Shown piece after piece: positions 44,590 through 55,800 of a stretch of DNA of 64,000 nucleotides. Position 1 is the first letter of the stretch; each line of letters starts with the position of its first letter. Source of the stretch: Spisula solida (Eukaryota > Mollusca > Bivalvia > Venerida > Mactridae); contig OX365952.1 in the NCBI GenBank assembly GCA_947247005.1, positions 6,780,501 through 6,844,500 of the forward strand, read 5' to 3'. The notes beneath the pieces are model-generated. The model was not told the DNA's origin. It ran no database searches and saw only the letters and a list, made by a program, of their open reading frames with translations. Both the position numbers and the translations under genes were made by a program.

Positions 44590-45510
44590 GATTATGAAAC
44601 ACTAGCATTTCTACATAAGCACTGTGAACACCATCAACGTCGTCGGATTTCAATATTGTTTAGAATTTGTAGGGAAATGTTGTGCAGGCGACAAATGAGG
44701 CGACCACCAACCCCGCAAAAACTATATATATATAGAAACAGGCCGTTTTTCGTGAAAGGGGGACCATTCCCCAGGTATTGATAGGAACCAAGTGCTCTCG
44801 ATGGGATGTCGAAATTAAGATAGAAAGACATATTCAACAATGATTGAAAAATGCTAGCCATGGTTTAAAACGGAAGGACAGCGTTATAGTGATACGTCGA
44901 CGTCAGAACTCCGTACTAATGTTGGATGTTCTGAACGAAATTCCTATCAGATATAAGATCTCGATTGACTATCGTGATTCCGTTTTTAACGCGGTATTAT
45001 GGTGTCATGATAAATGTTTAAGGGAGAGTATCTGACAGTTAAACATACAATACTGAGACAGTATTAACAAGAGCTAATTAATCTGTAATCGAGTGTGATC
45101 GTCACCGTTAAAATCAGATTTACGTCAAACACGACCCTCAAAGAGTCAAAGCTGTACATGTAGTGCATTTACGTTGCTCGCCTCACAAGTTTCATAGGTC
45201 GGCAAACAGTGTTTTAAACTTTGTATTTTGTTTATATTTTTGCACAATGTTTCGTTCCATTTATTCTAATGTATATATTTAACACTGGCACTTTTCTAAT
45301 ATTTCTAATAAAGACCGTGTAATCTCAAAGTTGTAAGCATTTTCTCGTAATTCATTGACCATCCCACCTATGATGATTGAAAATCACGGTTACAGGAAAT
45401 AGGTAGACCCATGCTCGTTAAACTGTCGTCATAATGCTGTTCCCTGTGGTTACCTGAGTAACGAGTTCTCTTTCCGGTGAAAATACAGCCTCGATTGTAA
45501 GTACAAGGTT
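44590..45510. other. Intergenic region without a supported gene
   Basis: Several short open frames on both strands, none with a recognisable domain or splice-supported continuation. Confidence 0.5.
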
Positions 45511-45690
45511 TTCATATGAACTGATGACCTGCTTTTGACCCCAGATAATCCAATATCGAACTTGACTTAGATGATGTTGAGATGATCAGTTACTAAATGT
45601 CATCAATATGAGGCAAAAACTATGACCTCTACGGTCAACGAATGCAATTGTTGATGGACGGAAAAATAGCAAACAAAAGCTCGATCAACT
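45510..45690 (+). repeat. Decayed pearl-element fragment
   Basis: CCAGATAATCCAATATCGAA, CTTGACTTAGATGATGTTGA and CAAACAAAAGCTCGATCA are eroded versions of the phrases in the element at 35724. Confidence 0.7.
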
Positions 45691-45889
45691 TGTAATTTTG
45701 TAAGACCATGTAACCTTCTAATTTCTAACGAAGTCAGACATGTATTGAGCTGCTCATTTATTGTCGAGTATCCAGAATCTTCTGTGTATATTTAAAGTCT
45801 TTGGACCATAGGTTGCTCGCCTGACATAGAAGGGCTTGCTGGTCCCAATGGTGACCTGAGTGATCATTCACACTTTCTAAAATTCAAGA

Positions 45890-46490
45890 CATGAGGGCCA
45901 CAAGGGCCCTAGCTCACCTGTCGTCATAGAAGTGGATGCAAGCCCCACTGATGACCGGAGTAATCATTCACAACTTCTGACTGAGATTCAAGTAAATGCA
46001 ACCTCTATTGCATGTACAAGGTTTTCATATTGTCGACTTAACCAGCCACCTTTACATCAGATGACCCATATCGAAGCTTGACCTATATTCCAAAATGTCT
46101 GACCAACTTCCATGGAGATCCAGTGACACAATACAGCCTTTATACCATACACAACATACACAAGGTAATCTATGACTTAACCTAGTGACTTAGCTTTAGA
46201 TCCTAGATGACCCAATATCAAATGTGACCTAATTTTTGTGGAGCTGATCATTGTGACAAAGTTTCATGAACATTAGACGAAAATTGTGACCTGGTTTTCG
46301 AAGATTTGACCTAGTTTTTGACTGCAGATAACCATATACCAAACATGATCTAAATTTCATTGAGATGATCATTGTGACAAGGTTTCATAAGGATTCTAAA
46401 GGCCAAAATTGGGACCTCCAATGATTACACCAGCTAATTGTGGACAGATGGACGAAGAGCGATCACAAAAGCTGTGACAGGTGAGCTTAA
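45890..46490 (+). mobile_element. Old pearl-type element with three to four diverged units
   Basis: Starts GAGGGCCACAAGGGCCCTAG with CTCACCTGTCG. It has diverged core phrases (GACCCAATATCAAATGTGAC, CTGATCATTGTGACAAAGTT) and ends GGACAGATGGACGAAGAGCG, ATCACAAAAGCTGTGACAGG and TGAGCTT. The divergence is much greater than in the copies at 35724 and 49228, so it is an older insertion. Confidence 0.8.
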
Positions 46491-46969
46491 ATTGCAGCCT
46501 CTATTGCTCAGGCCATAAAAGTCCAAATTAGCTGTCTTCTTTGTCTGTACCGAAGATAACAAGAACATAGTCTCTCAAAGTTTCAGTCGACTTTTTGTTC
46601 AGATGAGAAAGTCAAGATCACAAGAGTCAATGTTCATATTAGAAGCTATACTAGTAGTCAAATGATGCCATAACTACACATTTGCTATGCAGTATTGCAT
46701 TCCGCAAGATGGAAACTTATAACAAACAATATTTTAAGCACATAATATTATTCTTCACAATTATAACAAATACATTGTACATGTAATATTTTGCAACAGT
46801 GTTCATGTAACAAAACTAAAATATGAAATGTAATCTTGATAAAACAGGCCAGGGGTCCTACTGAAGTATAGTACCCTATCCTGAAAGTAAGATGCAAGTA
46901 TTCAAAGAGGGGTGTAGTTAGCTAACATCCATACATCCATCCATCAATATAAATTATGTACAGGGGTCC

Positions 46970-47530
46970 TACAGTACTGAGGCTTACTGCCCAATCTTGA
47001 AAATAAGGTGCAAGTCTGTTTCGGGTGCCATTTATATACAAGCACTAACCCCTACAATAAAACTCAGTTGAACCGTATTTCTATAGTCTAGTTAAAATTC
47101 AGCTTTAACAAGACTGCGTTCACTAAACGCTTATGCCCCCTGTGGAAGCCTTGTCCATAAATAAGTCTAAGTCCAAAATTAGGTCAAGGTGAAAGTCAAA
47201 ATGGGGTTAGGTGGTACAGGCGTGTGGAGAGTGTTCATACACAACATCCATGCAAGTATGAAAGCTTTGTAGCAAGCCATATTAATGCTAGAAGAAACGG
47301 TCAATTTGGGTTAACCAGGACGGACGGACGAACAGACGAACGGACGAACAGACGAACGGACAGGTGAATCACTATATGCCTCCCCATCTATCGATAGGGG
47401 GGGCATAAAAACATCGAATGATCATAGCTTTGTCATTTCTTTGATTTTTTCATCAAATAACTCTTTCGTTCTTTCTACTGCAGCAAATCTGGATTTCAGG
47501 ATTATTCCATAAATGTAAGACCCTGTACAT
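46970..47530. mobile_element. MITE with AGGGGTCCTAC ends, holding a nested element
   Basis: The left part, CAGGGGTCCTACAGTACTG to GTTAAAATTCAGCTTTAA, and the right part, TTCATCAAATAACTCTTTCG to AATGTAAGACCCTGTA, match in order the two halves of the copy at 56138-56795. Between them sits a pearl-like element at 47107-47407. Further halves of the same family lie at 46862-46925 and 47925-48070. Confidence 0.7.
47107..47407 (+). mobile_element. Short pearl/Helentron-like element, nested
   Basis: Starts AACAAGACTGCGTTCACTAA and CGCTTATGCCCCC, holds one core unit, then a microsatellite with GGACGGACGAACAGACGAAC units (47320-47362), and ends TATGCCTCCCCATCTATCGA with GGGGGGGCATAAAA. It is the same subfamily as the outer element at 49069. 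Confidence 0.75.
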
Positions 47531-47544
47531 ACATTATCACTGGC

Positions 47545-47915
47545 ATCGGCACTTGACAAATTCTGAAATATTTATAATATTTCCCGCTATATCTGGCTGT
47601 GTGGTCTGCAAGTATCTGGAAGTGCCAGGAAGCTGTGTATCGGTGCTATACACCAGGCACATTAAAGAACCAGGCTGTCTATTCGAAATAAGAGCTAGGC
47701 GCACTTCTGCAGCGCCGGACATGTCTGTATCTAATGTCTCTCTCTCTCTCTCTCTTCAGGGGCTATCTCTCAGTCTGTCCCTCTGGTCAGATCATGCTGT
47801 ATCTGCACTGGTAGAGGATGCACCTGCGCCCTTGTGGCTGCAACATGGGTAAAGCCCCTTTGAACGTGTATTCGCATGAAAAGGGCGCTAAATAAAATCT
47901 GGTATATTATTTTTT
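47545..47915 (+). repeat. Retroelement 3' tail with (TC)n microsatellite
   Basis: Contains GGTGCTATACACCAGGCACA, TTAAAGAACCAGGCTGTC and a pure (TC)n run at 47740-47756. It ends GGGCGCTAAATAAAATCTGG with an AT-rich tail. A terminal CGCTAAATAAA is typical of LINE or SINE tails in molluscs. The class is not certain. The open frame 47553-47852 is incidental. Confidence 0.5.
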
Positions 47916-48069
47916 ATTCTATTGTTAAAATTCAGCTCATGAAATTTCATATGACCAAACCATAGTCATTACTAATGAGTTTTTTTCATCAAATAACTGT
48001 TATTTTCTGCATTTTTTCTAGTGAACAAATCTGCATTTCTGGATAAGTACGACCCTGCAAGACTAGTTA

Positions 48070-49060
48070 GACCTCCATAATTCTAAGGCATAATTTTCTT
48101 TTGACAAGTATCCCCACCTTCCTTAAAAATTTGCAGCTACCCTAAATGTTTTTATGTCGAAGCCAACCAAACAAAATCCAATATTTTTGCTATTTTTTGT
48201 CCTTTTTAAAGGTATTGTTACTGCTCTTTTTCTGTGAAATTTTGTTTTTCTGACCTACCTTCCATTAGCTAATTTTTGGTAATGTTACCATAAATTATTT
48301 TTTATTTTTGTTTGTTTGAAAAGTATATGTACAGTATGCATGATTATTTAAACATGATCAGATGAATACGAATAATAGGAGTGAAATAGATCTGAAAATT
48401 TGAAAATGTGGAATACATGTATATATATTGCCAAAAGTAATGTATTCTCATAAAGATATATTGCATATGTGCAATGCTAATTTAAGTTGGTATATAATGG
48501 TTTTGATGCAAATCTAGTACAATTAATATGTGATTTCTTAGCTAACATTTATAATAAAATTATGATTAATTTAAATTAGAAGCAATTAAGTAAGCAGTTA
48601 AAATACACTGACAATATAAACAGCCAAACAGACTTAATTGTTTTCATTTGTCTTCAAATTTGAAAATAACCTAAAAATTAAATGCAGTTATACGTTAATT
48701 TTGTTAAAGCATTATTAAATTGTTTGATGTGGAGTAAATGTCAAGGTTATTTAGCTATTTGCCATATATTTTAATATTCATAAAAAAACTAACTTTCAGT
48801 TTTTTAGTGCAGTTGATTAAATTCATGAGCATACATTTTGGCAAATTTATATAACCATATATGTGAAAATAGCACAAATTAAAGCATCACAAAATTTCTG
48901 ACTGAAAAGTTTTACATACTTTTTGATAAATAACGATGATGTATCTACCAATATGTATACAAGAATTTAAAAAGGGAAGAAATAAAATAGAGCACAACAA
49001 TATTTCATAGACACCATCTATCTATAACATACATTTACAGAGGGTGTTCAATAAGTACAT
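48070..49060. other. Intergenic region without a supported gene
   Basis: Very AT-rich, no recognised gene or element. Confidence 0.5.
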
Positions 49061-49068
49061 GGAAACAA

Positions 49069-51028
49069 GACTGCGTTCAGAAAAAGCTTATGATGACCAG
49101 TGAAAGCTTTGTCCATAAAAACTAGCTAAGTCAATCAGAGGTCATAATTCTGTTGAACTGTGGGATAGTGTTACATAGCTTTGACAAGGAAATGTGTTTA
49201 TGATGGAAAACAAGATGCCAAGTTTAACAAGAGGGCCCAAAGGGCCATAGGTCGCTCACCTGTCCTAGTTGTTCATGAACCCCTAATGGTAGCCTCTATT
49301 GCATGTACAAGGTTTTCATATTGTCTTATGCTTTATAATTTACATCACATTTAGACCCAATGACATATTGAAGTGATTTGACCTTGTGACCTAGTTTTTG
49401 ACCCCGGATGACGCAATATCAAACTTGACCTAGATTTTGTTGAGATGACCATTGTGACCAAGTTTCATAAAGATTAGGCCACAATTGTGACCTCTAATGA
49501 CTACCCAAGGTTTTTCTATGATTTGACGTTGTGACCTAGTTTTAGACCCCGGATGACCCAATATCAAACTTGACCTAGATGTTGTTGTGATGATCATTGT
49601 GACCAGGTTTCATACAGATCAGTCCAAAATTGTGACCTCTAGACTAGTGACTACACAAGGTTTTTCTATGATTTGACCTTGTGACCTAGTTTTTGACCCC
49701 AGATGACCCAATATCGAACTTGACCTAGATTTTGTTGAGATGATTATTGTGAAGTTTCAAAAAGATTAGGCCAAAATTGTGACCTCTAGTGACTACACAA
49801 GGTTTTTCTATGATTTGACCTTGTGACCTAGTTTTTGACCCCGGATGACCCAATATCGAACTTGACCTAGATTTTATTGACATGATCATTGTGACAAAGT
49901 TTCATAAAGATAGGGCCAAAATTGTGACCTCTAGGGACTACACAATGTTTTTCTATGATTTGACGTTGTGACCTAGTTTTTGACCCCCGATGACCCAATA
50001 TCGAACTTGACCTAGATTTTGTTGACATGATCATTGTGACCTAGTTTCATAAAGATTAAGTCAAAATTGTGACCTCTACAGACTACACAAGGTTTTTCTA
50101 TGATTTGACCTTGTGACCTAGTTTTTGACCTTGGATGACCCAATATTGAACTTGACCTACACTTTGTTGAGATAATCATTGAGACCAAGTTTCATAAAGA
50201 TTAGGTCAAAATTGTGACCTCTAGTGACTACATAAGGTTTTTCTATGATTTGACCTTGTGACCTAGTTTTTGACCCCGGATGACCCAATATCGAACTTGA
50301 CCTAGATTTTGTTGACATGATCATTGTGACCAAGTTTCATAAAGATTAAGTCAAAATTGTGACCTCTACAGACTACACAAGGTTTTTCTATGATTTGACA
50401 TTGTGACCTAGTTTTTGACCTTGGATGACCCAATATCGAACTTGACCTAGATTTTGTTGAGATAATTGAGACCAAGTTTCATAAAGATTAGGTCAAAATT
50501 GTGACCTCTAGTGACTACATAAGGTTTTTCTATGATTTGACCTTGTGACCTAGTTTTTGACCCCGGATGACCCAATATCAAACTCGACCTAGAATTTCTT
50601 GACATGATCATTGTGACCTAGTTTCATAAAGATAAAGTCAAAATTGTGACCTCTACAGACTACACAAGGTTTTTCTATGATTTGACCTTGTGACCTAGTT
50701 TTTGACCTTGGATGACCCAATATCGACCTAGATTTTGTTGAGGTGATCATTGTGACCAAGTTTCATAAAGATTAGGCCAAAATTGTGACCTCTAGTGTCT
50801 ACACAAACAAATTGTGGACGGACGACGGACGATCAGACGGACGGACGACGGACGGACGAAGAGTGATCACAAAAGCTCACCCTGTCACTTTGTGACAGGT
50901 GAGCTAAAAACAATGCCTTGAACAAATTGAAAGTTTTGGTTAATATTTTCTAACGAATGAATGAATGGACGGACAGACAGGACAATCACTTTATGTCTCC
51001 GCATCAGTAGATGCTGGGGCATAAAAAG
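49069..51028 (+). mobile_element. Outer pearl/Helentron-like element split by a younger pearl element
   Basis: The left part starts AACAAGACTGCGTTCAGAAA and runs to about 49227. The right part resumes near 50915 and ends GGACAGACAGGACAATCACT, TTATGTCTCCGCATCAGTAG and GGGGCATAAAA at 51028. Both parts match the intact copy at 47107-47407. The insert is the element at 49228. Confidence 0.7.
49228..50910 (+). mobile_element. Large pearl-type element with about ten tandem units
   Basis: Starts AACAAGAGGGCCCAAAGGGC with GGTCGCTCACCTG. About ten units of about 145 bp follow, each carrying TGATTTGACCTTGTGACCTA (for example near 49375, 49669, 50101, 50246, 50389, 50532 and 50676). Then come a GACGGACGGACGACGGACGG microsatellite (about 50816-50862), GTGATCACAAAAGCTCACC, a CTGTCACTTTGTGACAG hairpin, and GTGAGCTAAAA. 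The units fall into two alternating subtypes that differ at TGACCCCGGATG / TGACCTTGGATG and GTTGAGAT / GTTGACAT. That suggests expansion by duplication of a dimer. Confidence 0.9.
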
Positions 51029-51437
51029 CTATGGGCACTATTGAAATATCTTGATCTGAGCTTAGCCTAAACCTTAGATCAAATATGATCCCTTAGTTTA
51101 TTTCAATGTGAGTTTGGGTTCAAAATCTGTACTGAAAAATTTACATAGAAATTCCAAAAGCTCCACCTAAATGACAAGTGCTTCAAACGCAGATTCTGAT
51201 TTGAGAAAAATTGCTATTTATCAGAGAGGTTTCAGTAGATTGGGGACTGAATTGTTTAAGGCTGAAATTTGGTCAGATAATAGAGTAGCATGTAACAAAT
51301 TTATAATGATAAGCATGAACTAGATATACAACGTCACCGAGTACATCATTGGATAATATGAAAGTATGACCCACTAAATGTAGGTTTTAACTGTCACTGT
51401 AGTTGTTTATATGTTAGTCAATAACAATGATAAAAAA

Positions 51438-52492
51438 AAGTTCCGCGAGTCGCATGTGTCGCCTGACGACATGCACATTTGTCATGGAAAACTATCCACT
51501 ATTGGGCTACATATCGACTCACAAGAGTTCTCTAGTCATCTGAACTAAAAACGACGGAGTGATGCTCTGAACAAAAAAATGTCACAGCAAGAAACATGCA
51601 TACCTATCTTGGAGTCATTAATACTTATGCCACGGACAAGAAATGCTTATAAAATCAATCAAAGGGACAAAAATCAAAAATGGCACAAGGTAGAGTTACG
51701 ATTCTTGTGTACTGCACTTGGACTTTTGGTAAGAAACATGCATACCAAATTTCAAGTCATTCAACCTCTTGGTGACAAAGTTATCCGCCGGACAAGAAAT
51801 GCTCAAAATAAATCAATCTAAGGGAAATAATTCAAAAACGATCCAAGGCAGAGTTATGGTTCTTGCGCACTGCACTTCGGCTTATTGCAAGAAACATGCA
51901 TACCAAATCTTGAGTCATTTGAACTTAAGGTGACAAAGTTATGCTCCGGACAAGAAATGCTCTAATAAAATCAATCAAAGGGAAATAATTCAAAAACTAT
52001 GACAGGTAGAGTTATGGTTCTTGCGCACTGCATTTCGGCTTATTGCAAGAAACATGCATACCAAATCTTGAGTCATTTGAACTTAAGGTGACAAAGTTAT
52101 GCTCCGGACAAGAAATGCTCTAATAAAATCAATCAAAGGGAAATAATTCAAAAACTATGACAGGTAGAATTATGGTTCTTGCGCACTGCACTTCGGCTTA
52201 TTGCAAGAAACATGCATACCAAATATAGAGTCATTTGAACTTAAGGTGACAAAGTTATGCTCCGGACAAGAAATGCTCTAATAAAATCAATCAAAGGGAA
52301 ATAATTCAAAAACTATGACAGGTAGAGTTATGGTTCTTGCGCACTGCACTTCGGCTTATGGTAAGAAACATGCATACCAAATCTTGAGTCATTTGAACTT
52401 AAGGTCACAAAGTTATGCTCCGGACAAGCAATTTGTGACGCCGCAGCCGCCGCCAAAGTAACACCTATATGTCGCCTTTTCAGGCGACACAA
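51438..52492 (+). mobile_element. Tandem-core element with 158-bp units and GTCGCCTG hairpin ends
   Basis: About 5.5 units with a 158-bp period; CAAGAAACATGCATACCAAA starts lie near 51889, 52047, 52205 and 52363. Units share GAGTCATTTGAACTTAAGGT, GACAAAGTTATGCTCCGGAC and AGAGTTATGGTTCTTGCGCA. The left end is TTCCGCGAGTCGCATGTG with TCGCCTGACGACA; the right end is GCCGCAGCCGCCGCC then ATGTCGCCTTTTCAGGCGAC. The ends differ from the GAGGGCCC pearl type, so it is a distinct family of the same general design. It lies 0.4 kb downstream of the DCAF10 stop. Confidence 0.8.
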
Positions 52493-52632
52493 TGACGAAA
52501 CAAGTTGGAAAATAAAACATCTTTCTATGTTCTACAAAGAAACCTCGGACTTTTTCTATGTATTCTGTGAACACCCCTCATATAAACCAATTTTGTGATG
52601 ATCCCATAAATATTGAACATTCCCGGTATTAA

Positions 52633-52843
52633 GCCTAGGACCCACTGAGGAATCCACATCGGCAATGTTCTCCTGATTTCTTCCAAAACCACACGATTCA
52701 TCACAGTTCCATCTGAAACTGTTTTGTGACTTTACTGAAGCTTCCCCAAGACAATTAGGAACCTGTTCCTGATGTCATGATAGCTCATTAATTTAAATTG
52801 GGAGTACATTGCTGAGGCAAAAAATGCTAAGTGGGACCTAGGC
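52633..52843. mobile_element. MITE with GCCTAGGTCCCACTGAG ends, copy 3
   Basis: 211 bp, from GCCTAGGACCCACTGAGG to AAGTGGGACCTAGGC, with TTAA/TTTAA flanks. It ends 51 bp beyond the DCAF10 stop codon, so it is probably part of that gene's 3' UTR or just past it. Confidence 0.85.
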
Positions 52844-52894
52844 TTTAACTAATTTTGTCATGATACAAGAAATATGTACTGGAGTCGTACAGGC

Positions 52895-55800
52895 TTACAA
52901 TACTGGCTGGTGAAAGGCTATTTTACCATCTAAACAACCAGACACAACCAGGTTATGAACTGGAGAAAACTTTGTAGCAACTACGCAATTAACATGTGCT
53001 ATTGAACAAGTAACTTCATATAACTTGACTGGGCTAGTAGGAACACAATCACACAATTCATTACATTGAGAATCAAACGCAAAAATTCTCAGACCATATC
53101 CAAATGGTGAACTTATTAACCTTCCGTCGGCGCTAAATCCAACTTCTTTAATAAAACCTGGACCAACATTGCACTCCTCTGCGTAGCCTAATAAAGCTTT
53201 TTTGTTCCAATGAACTTTTTTTAATAAAGCTTGGTTCTCGGCTTCTGAATATCGGTCAAGATAACTTAAGTTCAAGATTTGTCTACGCCGGTGACCAGAA
53301 TTGGATTCGAGAACAAATGTAAGTGAATTGCTTACAGGCAAAGTATCTATAGCATTTGAATTGCGTGAACTATTGCTTTGTGAAACAGTGTTTTCAGATC
53401 TACGGTAACTAGGAGGTTGCGAAATAGGAACAGATGCATTCAGAGATTCGCTTTGTCTGTCAGTTCTCTCACTGTTCTGTGTTGTTCGACGCCGTATAGG
53501 AGGTAGTCCAGAATTCCGAAACAAGGTATCTTGTGAGGTGTAACTGGCTCGAGAATGACGTGAATGGTTGTCAAGGTGAAAGTTCATTTCACGACCAGTT
53601 TCTTCATTAGAATATTCTATTTCAATTCCTGTCTCTTCATTATCAGTATCATCATCATTAGATCGTTGACCAGCATCAACATTATGGTCACTTAATTCTT
53701 CTATTAAATCCAGGTCACTTTCATGTTCTATATCATCACTAACATCATCAAACTGATCATCATCGACTAAAGGAATAGCAGTATCTTCATCACTTTCCCC
53801 AACAGATGCTTCACTGGTGGGCGATGTATTACCTGTAGGAGATCTACCACCGGCGGGAGAGGCTTCATTCACCTGGGATACTGTAGGATTCAATGCAGTT
53901 GCACCACTTTCTGGTAAATGGCCTCTTGATTCACTTGGAGTATTATTGTCACTTGCATTAACATCAGTGTTAGGTAATGGATTCCGAATAATCCTTTCAA
54001 TTCTTATATCAGATTCATCATCATCAGAAGCCAGATCATCTTGGTTAAATTCGATAGTCCGGCCACTGGACGTGTGTACTGATATAGACAAAGAGTAGCT
54101 CCCGTCTTCCTGCACGGCTCCACGACGTATCTGTATGAGAGAGTTATGTATAGGTCCAGTTGCGTGTCTGGGAATGTCGAAATGTCTCTCAGGAGGTCGA
54201 GATGTATCAGGATGGGTTACAGCATTACTCGCTGGTTGTTCCACTTCTGCTTGATCTCTGTCTGATGGTTCAGTATCACCTCTAGATTCCACTTGTTGTC
54301 TATCTGTGTTTCTATGAGTATCACTGGATTCCTCATCTTGGTCGGTTAAATGTGACACTGAATCCTCATTGGTCGATTGTATTGTGCTACTTCCATGAGT
54401 TTGTGTATTCTCATTGGATGAGGACTGTTGGAGACGGGACTGATTTGAGGGAGCCAATGAGGAATAAGCTGGTGTATTTGTTGATTGGCAATATGCAGAT
54501 GATGTATGTGGAGTAACCATGTCCATCTCCCAATGAGGTTTTGATGCGGTTTTCTTAACATGTTCATCGTCCTGTAGCTCATGAACACATGTCCACTGGA
54601 ATATAAAGAAACACTCCTTTAGCAATAAAATTGTATAACATTTAGTGGAATTAATGGCAGTTACTAGCATGAATCTTTCCTCAGAGGGGGTCTAATTAAC
54701 TTTTTTTTTCTCCATATCGGGGCCTTCCAGATATTTCCATCTGAGGGGTCCAACCAGCTATATTTCGTAGAGAGTTGTCCAGATCGGACTTTTAGCTGCA
54801 ACAAAGCAGTGTAAATATATACAATAACCTCAGTTTTGCCTAAATTCCAGGGGAGACGGACCCCTGTCCCCTCTTTAGATGCACACATGACCTGTGAAGT
54901 ATGGGGAAGATATTTCTCAATATTAGAATTTGTTGTAACTATGCTTATGGACAGAAGATCTCAACTTCTTCCATAAATTCATTAATAAACCAACACTCAT
55001 TCAATATCCTCTATATGTTGCTTCCTATTATTTCTATTATCATTATATGACTCTGACAAAAAACTTAACCAACACACACGTACATGATCACGTCACGACA
55101 ATAGCTCGAATTTTGTTCTTCAAAAAGTTGAGCTAACAATGTGTTAGGATTTTAAGGATTTAGTCATACCTCTGTAGCTTCACTAGAGTCTGTGTTTCTG
55201 GACAAAATACACCATCCTTGTGGATGAACCTGAAAATGTCATTATATGGTACAACCTCTGTAGAGCAACACACATTGGGTAACACAAAGTTTGGTTGTTG
55301 TATAGAGGTTGATGCTATGGAGAGGTAAAATGTACAGTAAATGGTTACTTCTTTAACAAAATGATTACATTGCTTAAGAGGTTCTTGTACTATGGAGGGT
55401 CACTCTGGAGAGGTTGCACAGCACATGTACAGTAAAATCATGATTTTTATGAGTACTCATTTTATGTACAAAATGTACATGTTATTTGATAAAATGGCTA
55501 TTTTATAGGATTGAAAATTTGGGGATGTAAAGTTAGCTGGAAAAAAACTTGTTATGTACAGAAAAATGTTAATACTAAGACCACACATGGGACTCTTTAT
55601 ATTGAGATTAAATAAGGAGCACAATAGTGAAACTGGGCTTAATAATTTTATCATACAATAGAGATGTGCAGTATTACTGGTATACAGGTAACCATGGTAT
55701 CATTTTCCTGCGGTATAATACCGTGGTACCACCCAAAATACTGGTATTTTATCAACATTATCCCTGCTTCTAATTATTTTGTTATTCACTGCTGCAACAG

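Noticed and set aside
44384..45035. Overlapping short frames as a multi-exon gene
   Set aside because: The first frame runs through the foldback MITE at 44446-44579, and no consistent splice chain was found.
49228..50910. CRISPR-like or centromeric satellite array
   Set aside because: The repeats are about 145 bp, adjacent without spacers, in a eukaryotic genome, and bounded by pearl-element ends.
53817..54098. 93-residue plus-strand frame
   Set aside because: It is a shadow of DCAF10 exon 7 on the opposite strand, open because of the Ser/Asp-rich codons.
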